DNA of 64,000 nucleotides, taken from VBAS01 sp035318985. Its GTDB lineage: Bacteria > Bacteroidota > Bacteroidia > Chitinophagales > Chitinophagaceae. The notes under the pieces were generated by a model. The model worked only from the letters and a program-made list of their open reading frames with translations. It was not told the origin of the DNA and did not search any database. The position numbers and the translations under genes are program-made. The stretch covers positions 1-64,000 of the forward strand of contig DATHDP010000098.1 of the NCBI GenBank assembly GCA_035318985.1, given 5' to 3'. Shown piece after piece: positions 20,349 through 29,364 of the stretch. Every line of letters begins with the position of its first letter. The stretch's first letter is position 1.

Positions 20349-20560
20349 GTGCCTATGGCACTCAGGTTTGCTTTGCTTATTGTAACAACTGGTTGAAACC
20401 CGTCGTTACAATATTAATACGAGGCTACGCCTCTGCTTTCCTTTACCAGAAATTTTTCTTTTCGTTATGCAGAGCCGTAGGCTCGGCCTCATCTTGTAAC
20501 ACCGGAATTTATTCCGGTGCCGGTTCCGCTAATCCGAACCGAGTGCCATCGGCACGGTTC
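20349..20560. repeat. Cluster of five short palindromes (REP-like)
   Basis: Five small hairpins lie between the transposase and the 1635-aa kinase stop: GTGCCTATGGCAC (20349-20361), GAGGCTACGCCTC (20421-20433), GAGCCGTAGGCTC (20472-20484), CACCGGAAT/ATTCCGGTG arms (20500-20519), and GTGCCATCGGCAC (20543-20555) extended by GAACC/GGTTC arms to 20536-20560. Four share a 5-bp stem with a 3-nt loop. Such small hairpins are typical substrates of Y1 transposases. The last one sits 3 bp after the kinase stop and could also end transcription. Confidence 0.65.
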
Positions 20561-20563
20561 ATA

Positions 20564-23500
20564 TCAAAGCTGCAATGAAATAATAAATTCACTTCCTTCG
20601 CCATCTTTTGTCTTTACTTTTATTTCACCACTGTGTGCTTTTACAATATCATAACTTAAACTCAATCCTAATCCTGTTCCCTGCCCGGTTGGTTTTGTTG
20701 TAAAGAATGGCTGGAATATTTTGTCCAGTACTTTTTGCGGGATGCCGTTACCATTATCTTTTACAGAAATAACAACTTTATCACTTTGTTTTTTTGTAGT
20801 TACCGTTACTGTCGGCTCATATCCATTTGCTAATTGTTTCTTCTTTTCTGCCACAACATAAAATGCATTGGTAATTAAATTCAGAAATACTCTTCCAATT
20901 TCCTGCGGAATGACGTTGACCTTACCGATCTTTTCATCAAAATCAGTTTTCATGGTGGCATTAAATGATTTGTCTTTTGCTCTTAATCCATGATAAGCTA
21001 ATCGCAAGTACTCATCTGCTAATTCATTGATATCGGTCGGTTCTTTTACACCACTGCTGCTTCTTGAATGTTGCAGCATGCCTTTTACAATTGCATCTGC
21101 CCGTTTGCCATGATGATTTATTTTTTCTTCATTGCTGATAATATCATTTGCAATAATTTTTACTTCCTCAAGATTCCCTCTTTCGATCTCCTCTTTCATT
21201 TCTATCAATAACTCTTTATTTACATCAGAAAAATTATTTACGAAATTCAATGGGTTTTGAATTTCATGTGCAATACCTGCAGTGAGCTCACCAAGGCTTG
21301 CCATTTTTTCAGACTGGATCAATTGCTTTTGCGTAACCTGCAATTCGGACAATGCATCTTCGGCTCGTTTCTTTTCTGTTTGCAGTTTTACCAGGTCCTC
21401 TTCTGCCTGCAAGGCATGTGCTTCCGCAAGTTTTAGGTCGTTGAAACGGGTGTAGGTCTGCTGAAACACTTTTCCAAAGCGCATAAGCGTGGCATTCTCT
21501 TCCTCTGAATAAGAAATGCCTGAAAAATTCTCGATGTATAGACCGACATTGTCTAACAACACAGTTGATATTGCAAGGCCAGGACAACTAAAATAATATT
21601 CCAATGTTTCCTCTGGCAGGTCAGGAATTAATTTAAATAGGTCCTGATAAAATTTGTTTTTTTCTTCAAATGATAATTCATTGGCAAAGAAGTCTATTCC
21701 TTTTTCTTTTGCTTCATTAAAACTATTCCAATGGGCACAATCAAAATATGGAATGGTAACCTGGAAGGGAACTGCATGTTTGTCTGCCAGCCAAATATGC
21801 ATATCATTTCTTTCCTTATAATCCATGATAAACCCCGTATGTTCAACATTGACATTTAGGTGAACGAATTGTTCATATACAACCTGGATCACATCTTTGA
21901 GCTCATCGCTTTTTTGCATGGCCATTGTTCTGCTTCTCACTCTTTCCAATGCGGCTTCTATCTGTGCTTCCCTTGCCTGCGCTTCTGCTTTTTGAAGGTC
22001 GAGAAAACGTATATAAGCCTGTTCAAATACCTTAGCCGCCCTTTTAAGTATGTTCAGGTTTTCTTTTGGAAAAAATTCTCCTTTCCAGCTATCTACCAGG
22101 AATGCAGAATTTTTTTCAACAAATAAGCAAGCTATATGGTGTTGCATTTGCCGCAGAACCTCACGAGCCTGTTCCGGTATTTGCGTTAAATTATTATTAG
22201 AAAAAAGATAATTGAAATATTTATTTTTTTGTTCAACTGAATATTCTTTATTGATAATATCCACTCCATCGATCATGGCCTGCCAGCTGTCTTTCAAAAG
22301 AGTATCTTCAACCATCATTTGTTTGTCGTAAGGTAAGTCGACCATTTGTGGATCTTGAATCGTGTTGCCGACCCATAAAACAGAATGCATCGATTTTTTA
22401 TCAAACAACTGGATAGCTACCGTTCCAGGAAGAACGTTTAATTCATTTAATTTTTCAAAAGTTATAGCAATTACTTCTTTGAGTTCTCTCGAGTGATGCA
22501 TTGCAAGGGATCGACTTCTTATTTTTTCAAGGGCTGCTTCTACCTGTGATTCTCTTGCCTGTGCTTCTGCTTTTTGCAGATCAAGAAATCTCGTGTACGA
22601 CTGTTCGAAAACTTTTGAAAATCGTTGAAGTATCTGTAGCTGTTCTTCGGATAGATGATCATAAGCCCAATGTATCGCACCATATTTCATGAATGCATGG
22701 GAAAAAGTAACTGACTCCAATTCTCGCATCCACTTTTTATCATTTTCAGGGATAATTTTATATCCTGTTGCAAAGTAATGATCATCCAAAGCTTTTTTTT
22801 CATCTCCCTGAAGCGTGTACACAAAAAACTTTTCACCTTTCTTCCATGAGTTAAGCAGTCCATCATGGCAAGGATGTTTTAAATAGGGAACAAAACAGCT
22901 TCTTAAAGTTTTGTCTTCTGAAAAACCGGTCCATTGTTCGGTATCACCTGTCTCTCGATTTATAATTATGATCGTACTTCCTCCACGGGCAAATCCAAGT
23001 CTTAATAATTCTTCATTTAAAGAAACAGCGATACCAGTAACTTCATCGCTTTTATGCATTGCCATGGTTTTGGCTCTCACCCTCTCAAGTCCGGCTTCGA
23101 TCTGTGCTTCCCTTACCTGTGCTTCTGCCTTTTGAAGATCAAGAAATCTTGTATATGTCTGTTCAAAAACTTTTGCGAAGCGTTTAAGAATATTTGCTTT
23201 TTCTTCTGAAAGAGGTTCAGCTCCTAAAGCCTGTAATGCACCATAACTGATGAAAGCTGTTGACAGGGTCACAGACTCTAAACCAATCATTACTTTTTTT
23301 GCTTCTTCCGGTACGTTTCTAAATTCAGTTTGGGTAAAAAAGAGTTCATCAAAGCTTTGTTTCATCTGACCGGTATATTCATATACCACATACTTGTCAC
23401 CTTGTCTCCAGGGTTTCAACAGCATATCCTGGTAAGGATGATCAAGATAGGGCACCATATAACTTTCAGGAAATATTTCCTGCGAAAAACCTGACACCCA

Positions 23501-25471
23501 ATACTGGGCAGTGCCGGATTCTTTATCAATAATGATAATGTTGCAGGCTTTCGAATCAAAATTCAACTGTTGCAGTTGTTCATAAATTACAAGGACAGCT
23601 TCACGAAGTTCATCGCTTTTTTGCATGGCCATTGTTCTTGCACGAACTCTTTCAAGAGCCAGTTCTATTTGTGCCTCCCTTGCCTGTGCTTCTGCTTTTT
23701 GCAGATCGAGAAAACGAGTATAGGATTGTTCGAATACACCAGCCAGGCGTTTGATCACTTCATTTTCTTCGATTGTGTAAAGTGTGCCATCATAATTAAT
23801 AACAGAAAGAGAAATGTTTTTCATGAGAACTGTGGTAAGTCCCATTCCTTTTTGCTGGTACACCCATTCCTTTCTTTCAGCCGGTGTAATTTTTGCAGCC
23901 GTCTCTTCAAACAAGTAATGGAAGAACCTGTTTTTTTCCTCCTTATTCAATGATGCAGTTAGGAATTCTTTTCCCGTAGTTATGGCTTTATTCCTTTCGT
24001 TGAATAATATATGATCAAAATAAGGAACATGAATTCTCGGTGGTGTATTGTCCAACCCCGGAGAAGATATCCATATTTCCCAATCAGGCATACTTTCATT
24101 GGTGACGAAATTGGCTGTATGAAAATGAAAGCCGAGAATAGATAGTTGGTCTGTCAGTACCCTTATCACTTTTTCTAATTCATCGCTGCTATGCATGGCA
24201 ATGCTGGCACTTCTCACTCTTTCCAGCGAAGCTTCGATCTTTAATTCTTCATTTGCTTTTTTGATCTTTTCATTTAAGTCTGTCAATTCCTTATTACGCT
24301 GACTTACTATTTCTGCTTTATGCGAAATTTCAAGATTGGCAATTTTTTGATTAATGCTGTTTTTATGAAGTTCCTTTTCTATTTTAAAGTGAGCTTCGAG
24401 TTGAACAAGCGATTCTTTAAAATTCCCTTTGTACTGATAATACTCGTGTAAATTAAAATGTGTCTTACTCAAAAGGTCCTGTGCCTTCACTTCATCAGCA
24501 ATTTTCAATGCATTAGAAAGCCATTCAAAGATCTGATGATCTTCAACATCGTTGCGGTTCTTATATAGGTCGGCAAGAAATAACAGTACTTCTGTTTCTC
24601 CTCTTTTATCTCCCCTTTCTTTTCTTATTTCAAGACTTTTATTTGAAAAATCTGCCGCTTGTTTGATATCACCAGCCTGCTCATAAATTTCGCCAAGATG
24701 CAGCAATGCGTTTGCTTCTCCTTTCTTATCGCCTGTGGCCTGGCATATAGCCAAACTTTGTTTGCAATGATCGATCGCTTTATCAAGATCATTTAATTTA
24801 AGATAAGTGAAACCGATATTATCCAGGCTCCCGGCTTCTCCCCATTTGTCATGTGATTGCCGGCGAATAGGCAGACCTTGCTGATAACAATCTAATGCCT
24901 GGTTATAATTGCCATTGTCAAAATAGATAGAGCCGATGATATTAGTGGCATAGGCTTCCATCAATGCAAAGTTCATTTTTTTGGCAAGCGAAAGTGTCTT
25001 GTATAAATAATCCAATGCATCTTCGTGATCACCGAGGTGCTTGTAAGTAACACCTAACTGGTAACTGCATGTTATTTCAATTTCCTGCGAACCAATTTGA
25101 AGAACTAATTCATTTGCCTTAAGCAAGAGATCTAATGAAGCACCTAAATTTCCCCAATTGCGTTCTATGATACCCAGGTATTCGTAAATAACAGCCTGCC
25201 CTTTAAGATCATTCAATGATTGAAATAAAGAAAGAGACTCTTTTAGAAGAGGAGCAGCCTCGTCATTTTTTGAATACCGTACATATGAAAAACCTAATGA
25301 CCGAAGACCGTCGGCTAAACCTTTTGGATAATTAATGGTTCGGGCCAGTTTTACTGATTCCTGGCTCAATTCGAATGACTTAGGCAAATCAGTTACCCTC
25401 ACCTCCCATGCATGTTGGTTGAGGTCATCAATTTTCTCTTTAAGTGATGCTATAGCAGTTTCGTTACTCAT
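20564..25471 (-). CDS. TPR-containing histidine kinase with 5 GAF-like modules
   Basis: The 1635-aa protein is first in the minus-strand kinase operon. Residues about 1-375 are TPR repeats (GEANALLHLGEIYEQAGD-type helix pairs), followed by a coiled coil (375-420), five tandem ~188-aa modules (about 411-1350) and a kinase core (about 1366-1635; phosphoacceptor His about 1402 in HEIQNPLNF; DNGNGIP; TTKPTGQGTGLGLSLSY). There is no signal peptide, so TPR and modules should all be cytosolic. It differs from the 683-aa kinase, whose TPRs are exported. The C-terminus ends SEFIISLQL just before the palindrome cluster. The next kinase gene is 0.8 kb downstream because of the transposase insertion. Confidence 0.9.
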   Translation of the reverse strand: MSNETAIASLKEKIDDLNQHAWEVRVTDLPKSFELSQESVKLARTINYPKGLADGLRSLGFSYVRYSKNDEAAPLLKESLSLFQSLNDLKGQAVIYEYLGIIERNWGNLGASLDLLLKANELVLQIGSQEIEITCSYQLGVTYKHLGDHEDALDYLYKTLSLAKKMNFALMEAYATNIIGSIYFDNGNYNQALDCYQQGLPIRRQSHDKWGEAGSLDNIGFTYLKLNDLDKAIDHCKQSLAICQATGDKKGEANALLHLGEIYEQAGDIKQAADFSNKSLEIRKERGDKRGETEVLLFLADLYKNRNDVEDHQIFEWLSNALKIADEVKAQDLLSKTHFNLHEYYQYKGNFKESLVQLEAHFKIEKELHKNSINQKIANLEISHKAEIVSQRNKELTDLNEKIKKANEELKIEASLERVRSASIAMHSSDELEKVIRVLTDQLSILGFHFHTANFVTNESMPDWEIWISSPGLDNTPPRIHVPYFDHILFNERNKAITTGKEFLTASLNKEEKNRFFHYLFEETAAKITPAERKEWVYQQKGMGLTTVLMKNISLSVINYDGTLYTIEENEVIKRLAGVFEQSYTRFLDLQKAEAQAREAQIELALERVRARTMAMQKSDELREAVLVIYEQLQQLNFDSKACNIIIIDKESGTAQYWVSGFSQEIFPESYMVPYLDHPYQDMLLKPWRQGDKYVVYEYTGQMKQSFDELFFTQTEFRNVPEEAKKVMIGLESVTLSTAFISYGALQALGAEPLSEEKANILKRFAKVFEQTYTRFLDLQKAEAQVREAQIEAGLERVRAKTMAMHKSDEVTGIAVSLNEELLRLGFARGGSTIIIINRETGDTEQWTGFSEDKTLRSCFVPYLKHPCHDGLLNSWKKGEKFFVYTLQGDEKKALDDHYFATGYKIIPENDKKWMRELESVTFSHAFMKYGAIHWAYDHLSEEQLQILQRFSKVFEQSYTRFLDLQKAEAQARESQVEAALEKIRSRSLAMHHSRELKEVIAITFEKLNELNVLPGTVAIQLFDKKSMHSVLWVGNTIQDPQMVDLPYDKQMMVEDTLLKDSWQAMIDGVDIINKEYSVEQKNKYFNYLFSNNNLTQIPEQAREVLRQMQHHIACLFVEKNSAFLVDSWKGEFFPKENLNILKRAAKVFEQAYIRFLDLQKAEAQAREAQIEAALERVRSRTMAMQKSDELKDVIQVVYEQFVHLNVNVEHTGFIMDYKERNDMHIWLADKHAVPFQVTIPYFDCAHWNSFNEAKEKGIDFFANELSFEEKNKFYQDLFKLIPDLPEETLEYYFSCPGLAISTVLLDNVGLYIENFSGISYSEEENATLMRFGKVFQQTYTRFNDLKLAEAHALQAEEDLVKLQTEKKRAEDALSELQVTQKQLIQSEKMASLGELTAGIAHEIQNPLNFVNNFSDVNKELLIEMKEEIERGNLEEVKIIANDIISNEEKINHHGKRADAIVKGMLQHSRSSSGVKEPTDINELADEYLRLAYHGLRAKDKSFNATMKTDFDEKIGKVNVIPQEIGRVFLNLITNAFYVVAEKKKQLANGYEPTVTVTTKKQSDKVVISVKDNGNGIPQKVLDKIFQPFFTTKPTGQGTGLGLSLSYDIVKAHSGEIKVKTKDGEGSEFIISLQL
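21422..24241 (-). repeat. 5 tandem ~564-bp coding modules
   Basis: Five in-frame copies of the linker plus GAF-like module in the 1635-aa kinase. Together with the 12 and 15 copies downstream they make 32 modules in one operon. Confidence 0.85.
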
Positions 25472-25630
25472 TTTGGCGAATGAGAAAATTTCTGTTTGTT
25501 GTAGTTCTCCCTGATCTTTGGTTGCTGAAATTAATGATTTCTTAAAGACTTATAAAATAAAGGAATATGCATGGAATTGATTAGATCTTCGCTATCGAAA
25601 ACGATCAAAAAATCTTTGAAAAGAGATAAG

Positions 25631-26380
25631 TTATTTCATATAGAATTCCCATGCTATGCGATCAGGGTCTTTGAAAGCAACATATAGCTTATTTAAGGCT
25701 GCATCCAATTTTACTCCCGTGTTTTCAACCCCGGCATCTGTAATTTTTTTAGTAAATCGATGCAGTTCTTCTTCTGTTTCGCAGGTGATAGCAACATGAT
25801 CAAGCCCGACTTCAAAAGGACTGAATGTTGAGTATTGTTTATCTCTTGGATCTGCTTTTTTAAATGCTATAAAAACACTTCCGGTTAAAAAGATGATTAG
25901 ATCAGGTTTTTCCATCACCAGCTTCCAACCAAGAGTATTCCCATAAAAATCCTTTGTGACATTAAAATCCATTGTACGCAGGCCAATGTGATGAATGTAA
26001 CTTTTCATCGGGCTTGCATCAAAATGATTTTCCTGTTCTGTTATTTTCCCATCCTTGTTTATTATAAAACGATCTGCTGCACGCAGGGTAACACCCATCA
26101 CAGCAATTGTTATTTCTGCTTTTGTAATTAATTCCGTCAGCGACTCATTATAATAATGGTCGATAATATTAATAACTACGCCATCTAATGCTGGTTCCAG
26201 GGGTTTCCACCATTGTTCAAATACATTTTGTTTTCCTTTTATAGGATTCCCCGAGCCACCGGGTGCAAGCGGAGCCCTGAATGCGATATCATCACTGAAA
26301 GGAATTGCTGAAAAATTTCTATCCCTTAATGCCTGGAAATAGGTTTCTGAAATTTTTTTCAGTTGCTCTTTGGTGTGCAT
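25631..26380 (-). CDS. NTF2/SnoaL-like domain fused to a VOC domain
   Basis: The 249-aa protein has an N-terminal SnoaL-like half (about 1-125, with a DRNFSAIPFSDD stretch and KGKQNVFEQWW). Its C-terminal half (about 130-249) is a vicinal-oxygen-chelate (glyoxalase/dioxygenase) fold: IHHIGLRTMDFNVTKDFYGN, VGLDHVAITCET and a closing DPDRIAWEFY. VOC proteins bind a metal through His/Glu; His in HHIGL, His in LDHVAI and Glu in WEFY fit. It has no signal peptide. The substrate cannot be predicted. It is followed on the minus strand by the intergenic start of the kinase operon (25472-25630), in which I see no clear signal, and preceded by the ATP-grasp gene 51 bp away. Confidence 0.8.
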   Translation of the reverse strand: MHTKEQLKKISETYFQALRDRNFSAIPFSDDIAFRAPLAPGGSGNPIKGKQNVFEQWWKPLEPALDGVVINIIDHYYNESLTELITKAEITIAVMGVTLRAADRFIINKDGKITEQENHFDASPMKSYIHHIGLRTMDFNVTKDFYGNTLGWKLVMEKPDLIIFLTGSVFIAFKKADPRDKQYSTFSPFEVGLDHVAITCETEEELHRFTKKITDAGVENTGVKLDAALNKLYVAFKDPDRIAWEFYMK

Positions 26381-26431
26381 GGTGGATGGTTTATCCTTTA
26401 AATTTAAGGATATGTTTTATAAAAATTAATA

Positions 26432-28015
26432 TCAGTGAGTATATAGCTGGTGAACGGTTTCCAGTTGCAAAACCTCAACCGCTTTTTCATAATATTCTTT
26501 GGCTCGTTGGGGTGAGCTACCAATACAAACCACTCCAATTTTTCCAAACTGTGATAAAGCGCCAATAAGATGAAACATGACGCCTTCTTGTAAAGTTCCA
26601 TCATAATGCAGGTCATGAAGCATAGCTATATCAACAAGATCTGGAGGGGTAAGTCCATGAAACTGTTCACTGCGAAGATTATCCGAACAGAAATAAAATC
26701 GTTTTTGCCCGGTAGCAGTAAAGTATTCTCCTTTGCCTGCATCATAATCGCCATCGGTTAAGAACTGCAGCATGATATAAGGATGTGTAGTCCCACCTTT
26801 TCTTAAATTAATTTCAATGGGATAATGCGTCCATCCATTTTTATTTTTTACAGAAATAAAATCAACAGCAAATCTTCCCAGCACTCCTTTATCACGCAAT
26901 GCTTCAGCTACTTTCAAGCCCATTTTTCCCAACTCAATTGCATATTCCGGGTTCGCAGGGAAATAAGCGCCAAGAAATACCTGGCCGCTTTCACCACCCA
27001 GTTCCTGGTCATGCGTTGAAATAATAACACATTTGCCTTTGGGATTTACGCGGCATTGCACTGACGGTGATGTCTTGATCTCACCATCCACAAACTCTTC
27101 CACTATACCTCCCATCGCTTTAAACTTTGCAAGAAATTCTTTTAACTCAAGATCGGTAGCAACAGTTTTCAATCTTGCATAGAGATCGGTATTTATTTTA
27201 TCACTTAGATCGTCTTTTTCTTTTATGCCCTCATAAGAAAAGATCGCATTACCATCACCGGAGAAACCATCATTTAGTTTTACAACGGCTTTTCGTAATG
27301 AAGGATTTTGTTTTTTTAGTTCAATTAAAGAATTTATTATCTCCTTTTCTGTATAAAGATCTTCAAATCCTGCCGGCACATTTAAGCCACATGCTTTAAA
27401 AATTTTACGACCATTGCTTTTATTCCCAAGGCTAAAAAGATCGGGATCACAACCATAAATAGGTATCCCCAGTTCTACAGATAATTTTCTTTCTTTCTCC
27501 GTAACATTAAAACAAGCCATGTGTGCAATATGATTATCAGGAATGGATTGCTTTATCCTTTCGATCAATCTTGGCCTTTCAAGAATTTTTTCAGTTAACG
27601 ACCTGCCTGATGAATCGTAACAACTCAACAGGTGTAATCTTTTTTGTGAATGATGACCGGTGATGCCGGGAAGTAAATGCAAATAATAGTCTATGATAAC
27701 CGGGTCGATCGGCATACTTGTTACATAAACAACATGAGTACGCGGCATACGTAGCAACAGCAAAAAGCATAGCAATCGTTCTTCGTAGTGAGTTATTCCC
27801 TGGATCTTGGAAAGTATTTCCTGGTCCATAGTTAGTGAGGGTATGATCACTACAGTTTTGGGCGCCAGTTTATCCGGAAATACTTTATCAAACTGCTCTG
27901 CAAAACAGCTTTGAATTTTTTTGAATCGCAATTTTTCCTCTTCTAATGCTGGAAGCAATTTGTCAGCCCCATTTGTTGGAGCCGCAGAAATTCCTTTTTT
28001 ATTTATTGCTTCCAT
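26432..28015 (-). CDS. PGM1-like ATP-grasp peptide ligase
   Basis: A 527-aa protein with a pre-ATP-grasp region (about 1-210) and an ATP-grasp domain (about 215-430). The stretch LGIPIYGCDPDLFSLGNKSN is the mark of the family around PGM1, the peptide ligase of pheganomycin biosynthesis. AVVKLNDGFSGDGNAIF gives the ATP-grasp lysine and glycine loop, and YPIEINLRKGGTTHPY gives the metal-binding acidic and Asn residues. A C-terminal PGM1_C-like part (about 440-527) carries LHDLHYDGTLQEGV. Members join a carboxylate to an amine at the cost of ATP. No other secondary-metabolite gene is adjacent except a VOC protein and a shrunken AnmK homologue. Family recall is firm; the substrate is unknown. Confidence 0.75.
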   Translation of the reverse strand: MEAINKKGISAAPTNGADKLLPALEEEKLRFKKIQSCFAEQFDKVFPDKLAPKTVVIIPSLTMDQEILSKIQGITHYEERLLCFLLLLRMPRTHVVYVTSMPIDPVIIDYYLHLLPGITGHHSQKRLHLLSCYDSSGRSLTEKILERPRLIERIKQSIPDNHIAHMACFNVTEKERKLSVELGIPIYGCDPDLFSLGNKSNGRKIFKACGLNVPAGFEDLYTEKEIINSLIELKKQNPSLRKAVVKLNDGFSGDGNAIFSYEGIKEKDDLSDKINTDLYARLKTVATDLELKEFLAKFKAMGGIVEEFVDGEIKTSPSVQCRVNPKGKCVIISTHDQELGGESGQVFLGAYFPANPEYAIELGKMGLKVAEALRDKGVLGRFAVDFISVKNKNGWTHYPIEINLRKGGTTHPYIMLQFLTDGDYDAGKGEYFTATGQKRFYFCSDNLRSEQFHGLTPPDLVDIAMLHDLHYDGTLQEGVMFHLIGALSQFGKIGVVCIGSSPQRAKEYYEKAVEVLQLETVHQLYTH

Positions 28016-28073
28016 AGTTGAGCTATGTATGTAATTTATAATTGTTAACCGGAATTAGAACTGATATTTATCA

Positions 28074-28571
28074 TCATCCTTCCTGACCAAGCCAAATTGC
28101 ACCCCCAATACTGCTACGCTTTGCGCCGGTAACGGAAGATAAAAAATTATATTCTTCCCGCCAGCGAAGAATGCCCATAAAAGCCACACATATAGTTTTA
28201 TTTAACTCACTTAGATTTTCTTCTTTAATTCCCAGCTTTTCTGAAGCTGTTTTATAAAATTCTCCATTTCCACCAAGCGCTACATCAAGTGCTGTAAGAT
28301 CTGTGATGACAGGCAACCCGATTGCTGCAGCAATAGAAGCACCGCTAAATAATGCGCCGGGTGATTCCGCATGCACAGTGATCAGTGCAACCTGGTATTG
28401 TAAATTATTTTCTTCAATAAATTTTTCAATTAATGAAATACTGTTTCCTGAGGGGTATGAATTATTTGCTTTTATTGTAAATGTCCATGCCCCGGCATTT
28501 TCATGAAACTCAGAAAAGACTACCGAATAGCCGGAATCAGAAAATAAAACACCTAATGAACGATAAACCAT
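28074..28571 (-). CDS. Truncated, non-catalytic-looking AnmK-like protein
   Basis: This 165-aa protein resembles the two ends of Bacteroidota anhydro-N-acetylmuramic acid kinase. The start MVYRSLGVL matches the usual MVYRxIGLMSG start. KFIEENNLQYQVALI and GLPVITDLTALDVALGGNG match the middle, and LRWREEYNFLSSVTGAKRSS matches the C-terminus. Normal AnmK is about 350-400 aa. Here the phosphate-binding GxMSGTSxDGxD motif has become GVLFSDSGYSVVF, and the central third is missing. The reading frame is open, so it is either a fixed, repurposed fragment or a gene decaying by clean in-frame deletions. It is divergent from upp with 76 bp between them. Confidence 0.6.
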   Translation of the reverse strand: MVYRSLGVLFSDSGYSVVFSEFHENAGAWTFTIKANNSYPSGNSISLIEKFIEENNLQYQVALITVHAESPGALFSGASIAAAIGLPVITDLTALDVALGGNGEFYKTASEKLGIKEENLSELNKTICVAFMGILRWREEYNFLSSVTGAKRSSIGGAIWLGQEG

Positions 28572-28593
28572 CTGATTTTAATTTAGTTTGCAG

Positions 28594-28611
28594 TTCCGAT
28601 AAATATCGGAA
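28594..28611. promoter_or_regulatory. Perfect inverted repeat between divergent genes
   Basis: TTCCGATA-AA-TATCGGAA lies between the AnmK-like gene (minus) and upp (plus), just upstream of the upp promoter box. The position suits an operator; a dispersed repeat is the alternative. Confidence 0.35.
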
Positions 28612-28619
28612 TAAGATTT

Positions 28620-28627
28620 TAGATTTG
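28620..28627 (+). promoter_or_regulatory. Putative promoter -7 box for upp
   Basis: TAGATTTG fits the Bacteroidota -7 consensus TAnnTTTG and lies 20 bp before the upp start codon. No good TTG at -33 is obvious. Confidence 0.4.
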
Positions 28628-28647
28628 TTGCACCAAATCCCATCAAC

Positions 28648-29298
28648 GTGATTGTAAACTTAAGCGACCAACATTCTCTTGTCAGCAATTGGGTAAGTGA
28701 ATTGCGTGATCTGGAAATTCAGCAAGACAGGATGCGATTTCGCCATAATCTTGAACGTATTGCCGAAGTAGCAGCTTACGAGATAAGCAAAGTCTTACCT
28801 TTTGTAGAAACGGAAGTTGAAACTCCACTGGGAACTGCTACTAGTAAAGTTTTAAAAGATCAGCCTGTACTCGCAACTATTCTTCGTGCCGGTTTACCTA
28901 TGCATAATGGCTTGCTTAATTATTTTGATAAAGCAGATAATGCCTTTGCAGCTGCTTATCGCAAACATGAAAAAGATGGCACATTTGAGATCAGCCTTGA
29001 ATATATGAGTTGCCCTGATCTTGAAGACAGGATCCTTATAATTTCTGACCCGATGCTGGCTACTGGTGCCTCACTTGTAAAAACAATTCACTTTTTAAAA
29101 GAAGAAGGCCCGCCAAGAGAAATACATGTTGTTTGCGCCATTGCCTGTACTGTTGGAATAGAATATGTAAAAAGAGAAGCTCCTGCGGTTACGATCTGGT
29201 GTGGCGATATTGATGAGGAACTAACTGCCAAAGGCTATATTGTACCGGGTTTGGGTGATGCCGGCGACCTTGCCTATGGCTCTAAAAGTCAGTCTTAA
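28648..29298 (+). CDS. upp: Uracil phosphoribosyltransferase
   Basis: The 216-aa enzyme makes UMP from uracil and PRPP (pyrimidine salvage, cytosol). The PRPP loop is IISDPMLATGASLVKT, the substrate-side signature is TILRAGLPMHNGLL, and the uracil-binding end is YIVPGLGDAGDLAYG. Length is normal for the family. The start codon is GTG (28648-28650); homologues begin at this point with a V/I-rich MIVNLS-type start. It is monocistronic in appearance, with a TAnnTTTG box 20 bp upstream. Confidence 0.95.
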   Translation: MIVNLSDQHSLVSNWVSELRDLEIQQDRMRFRHNLERIAEVAAYEISKVLPFVETEVETPLGTATSKVLKDQPVLATILRAGLPMHNGLLNYFDKADNAFAAAYRKHEKDGTFEISLEYMSCPDLEDRILIISDPMLATGASLVKTIHFLKEEGPPREIHVVCAIACTVGIEYVKREAPAVTIWCGDIDEELTAKGYIVPGLGDAGDLAYGSKSQS

Positions 29299-29364
29299 AA
29301 GCAGCTAATTTTAAGTTTTAAACGTCTCTAAAAAAATGTACATTTACTTTCCTATTCATTTATA

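Noticed and set aside
1203..24241. Regular repeats that at first sight could be a CRISPR-like or satellite array
   Set aside because: The period is about 560 bp, copies are in frame and strongly diverged, and all lie within open kinase genes.
360..25000. Many plus-strand ORFs of 60-150 codons opposite the kinase genes, several with repeated similar sequence
   Set aside because: They are antisense shadows of the repeated linker modules; the codon pattern and protein motifs are clearly on the minus strand.
26393..26411. ATCCTT/AAGGAT hairpin between the ATP-grasp and VOC genes as a terminator
   Set aside because: The stem is only 6 bp, AT-rich and without a T run.
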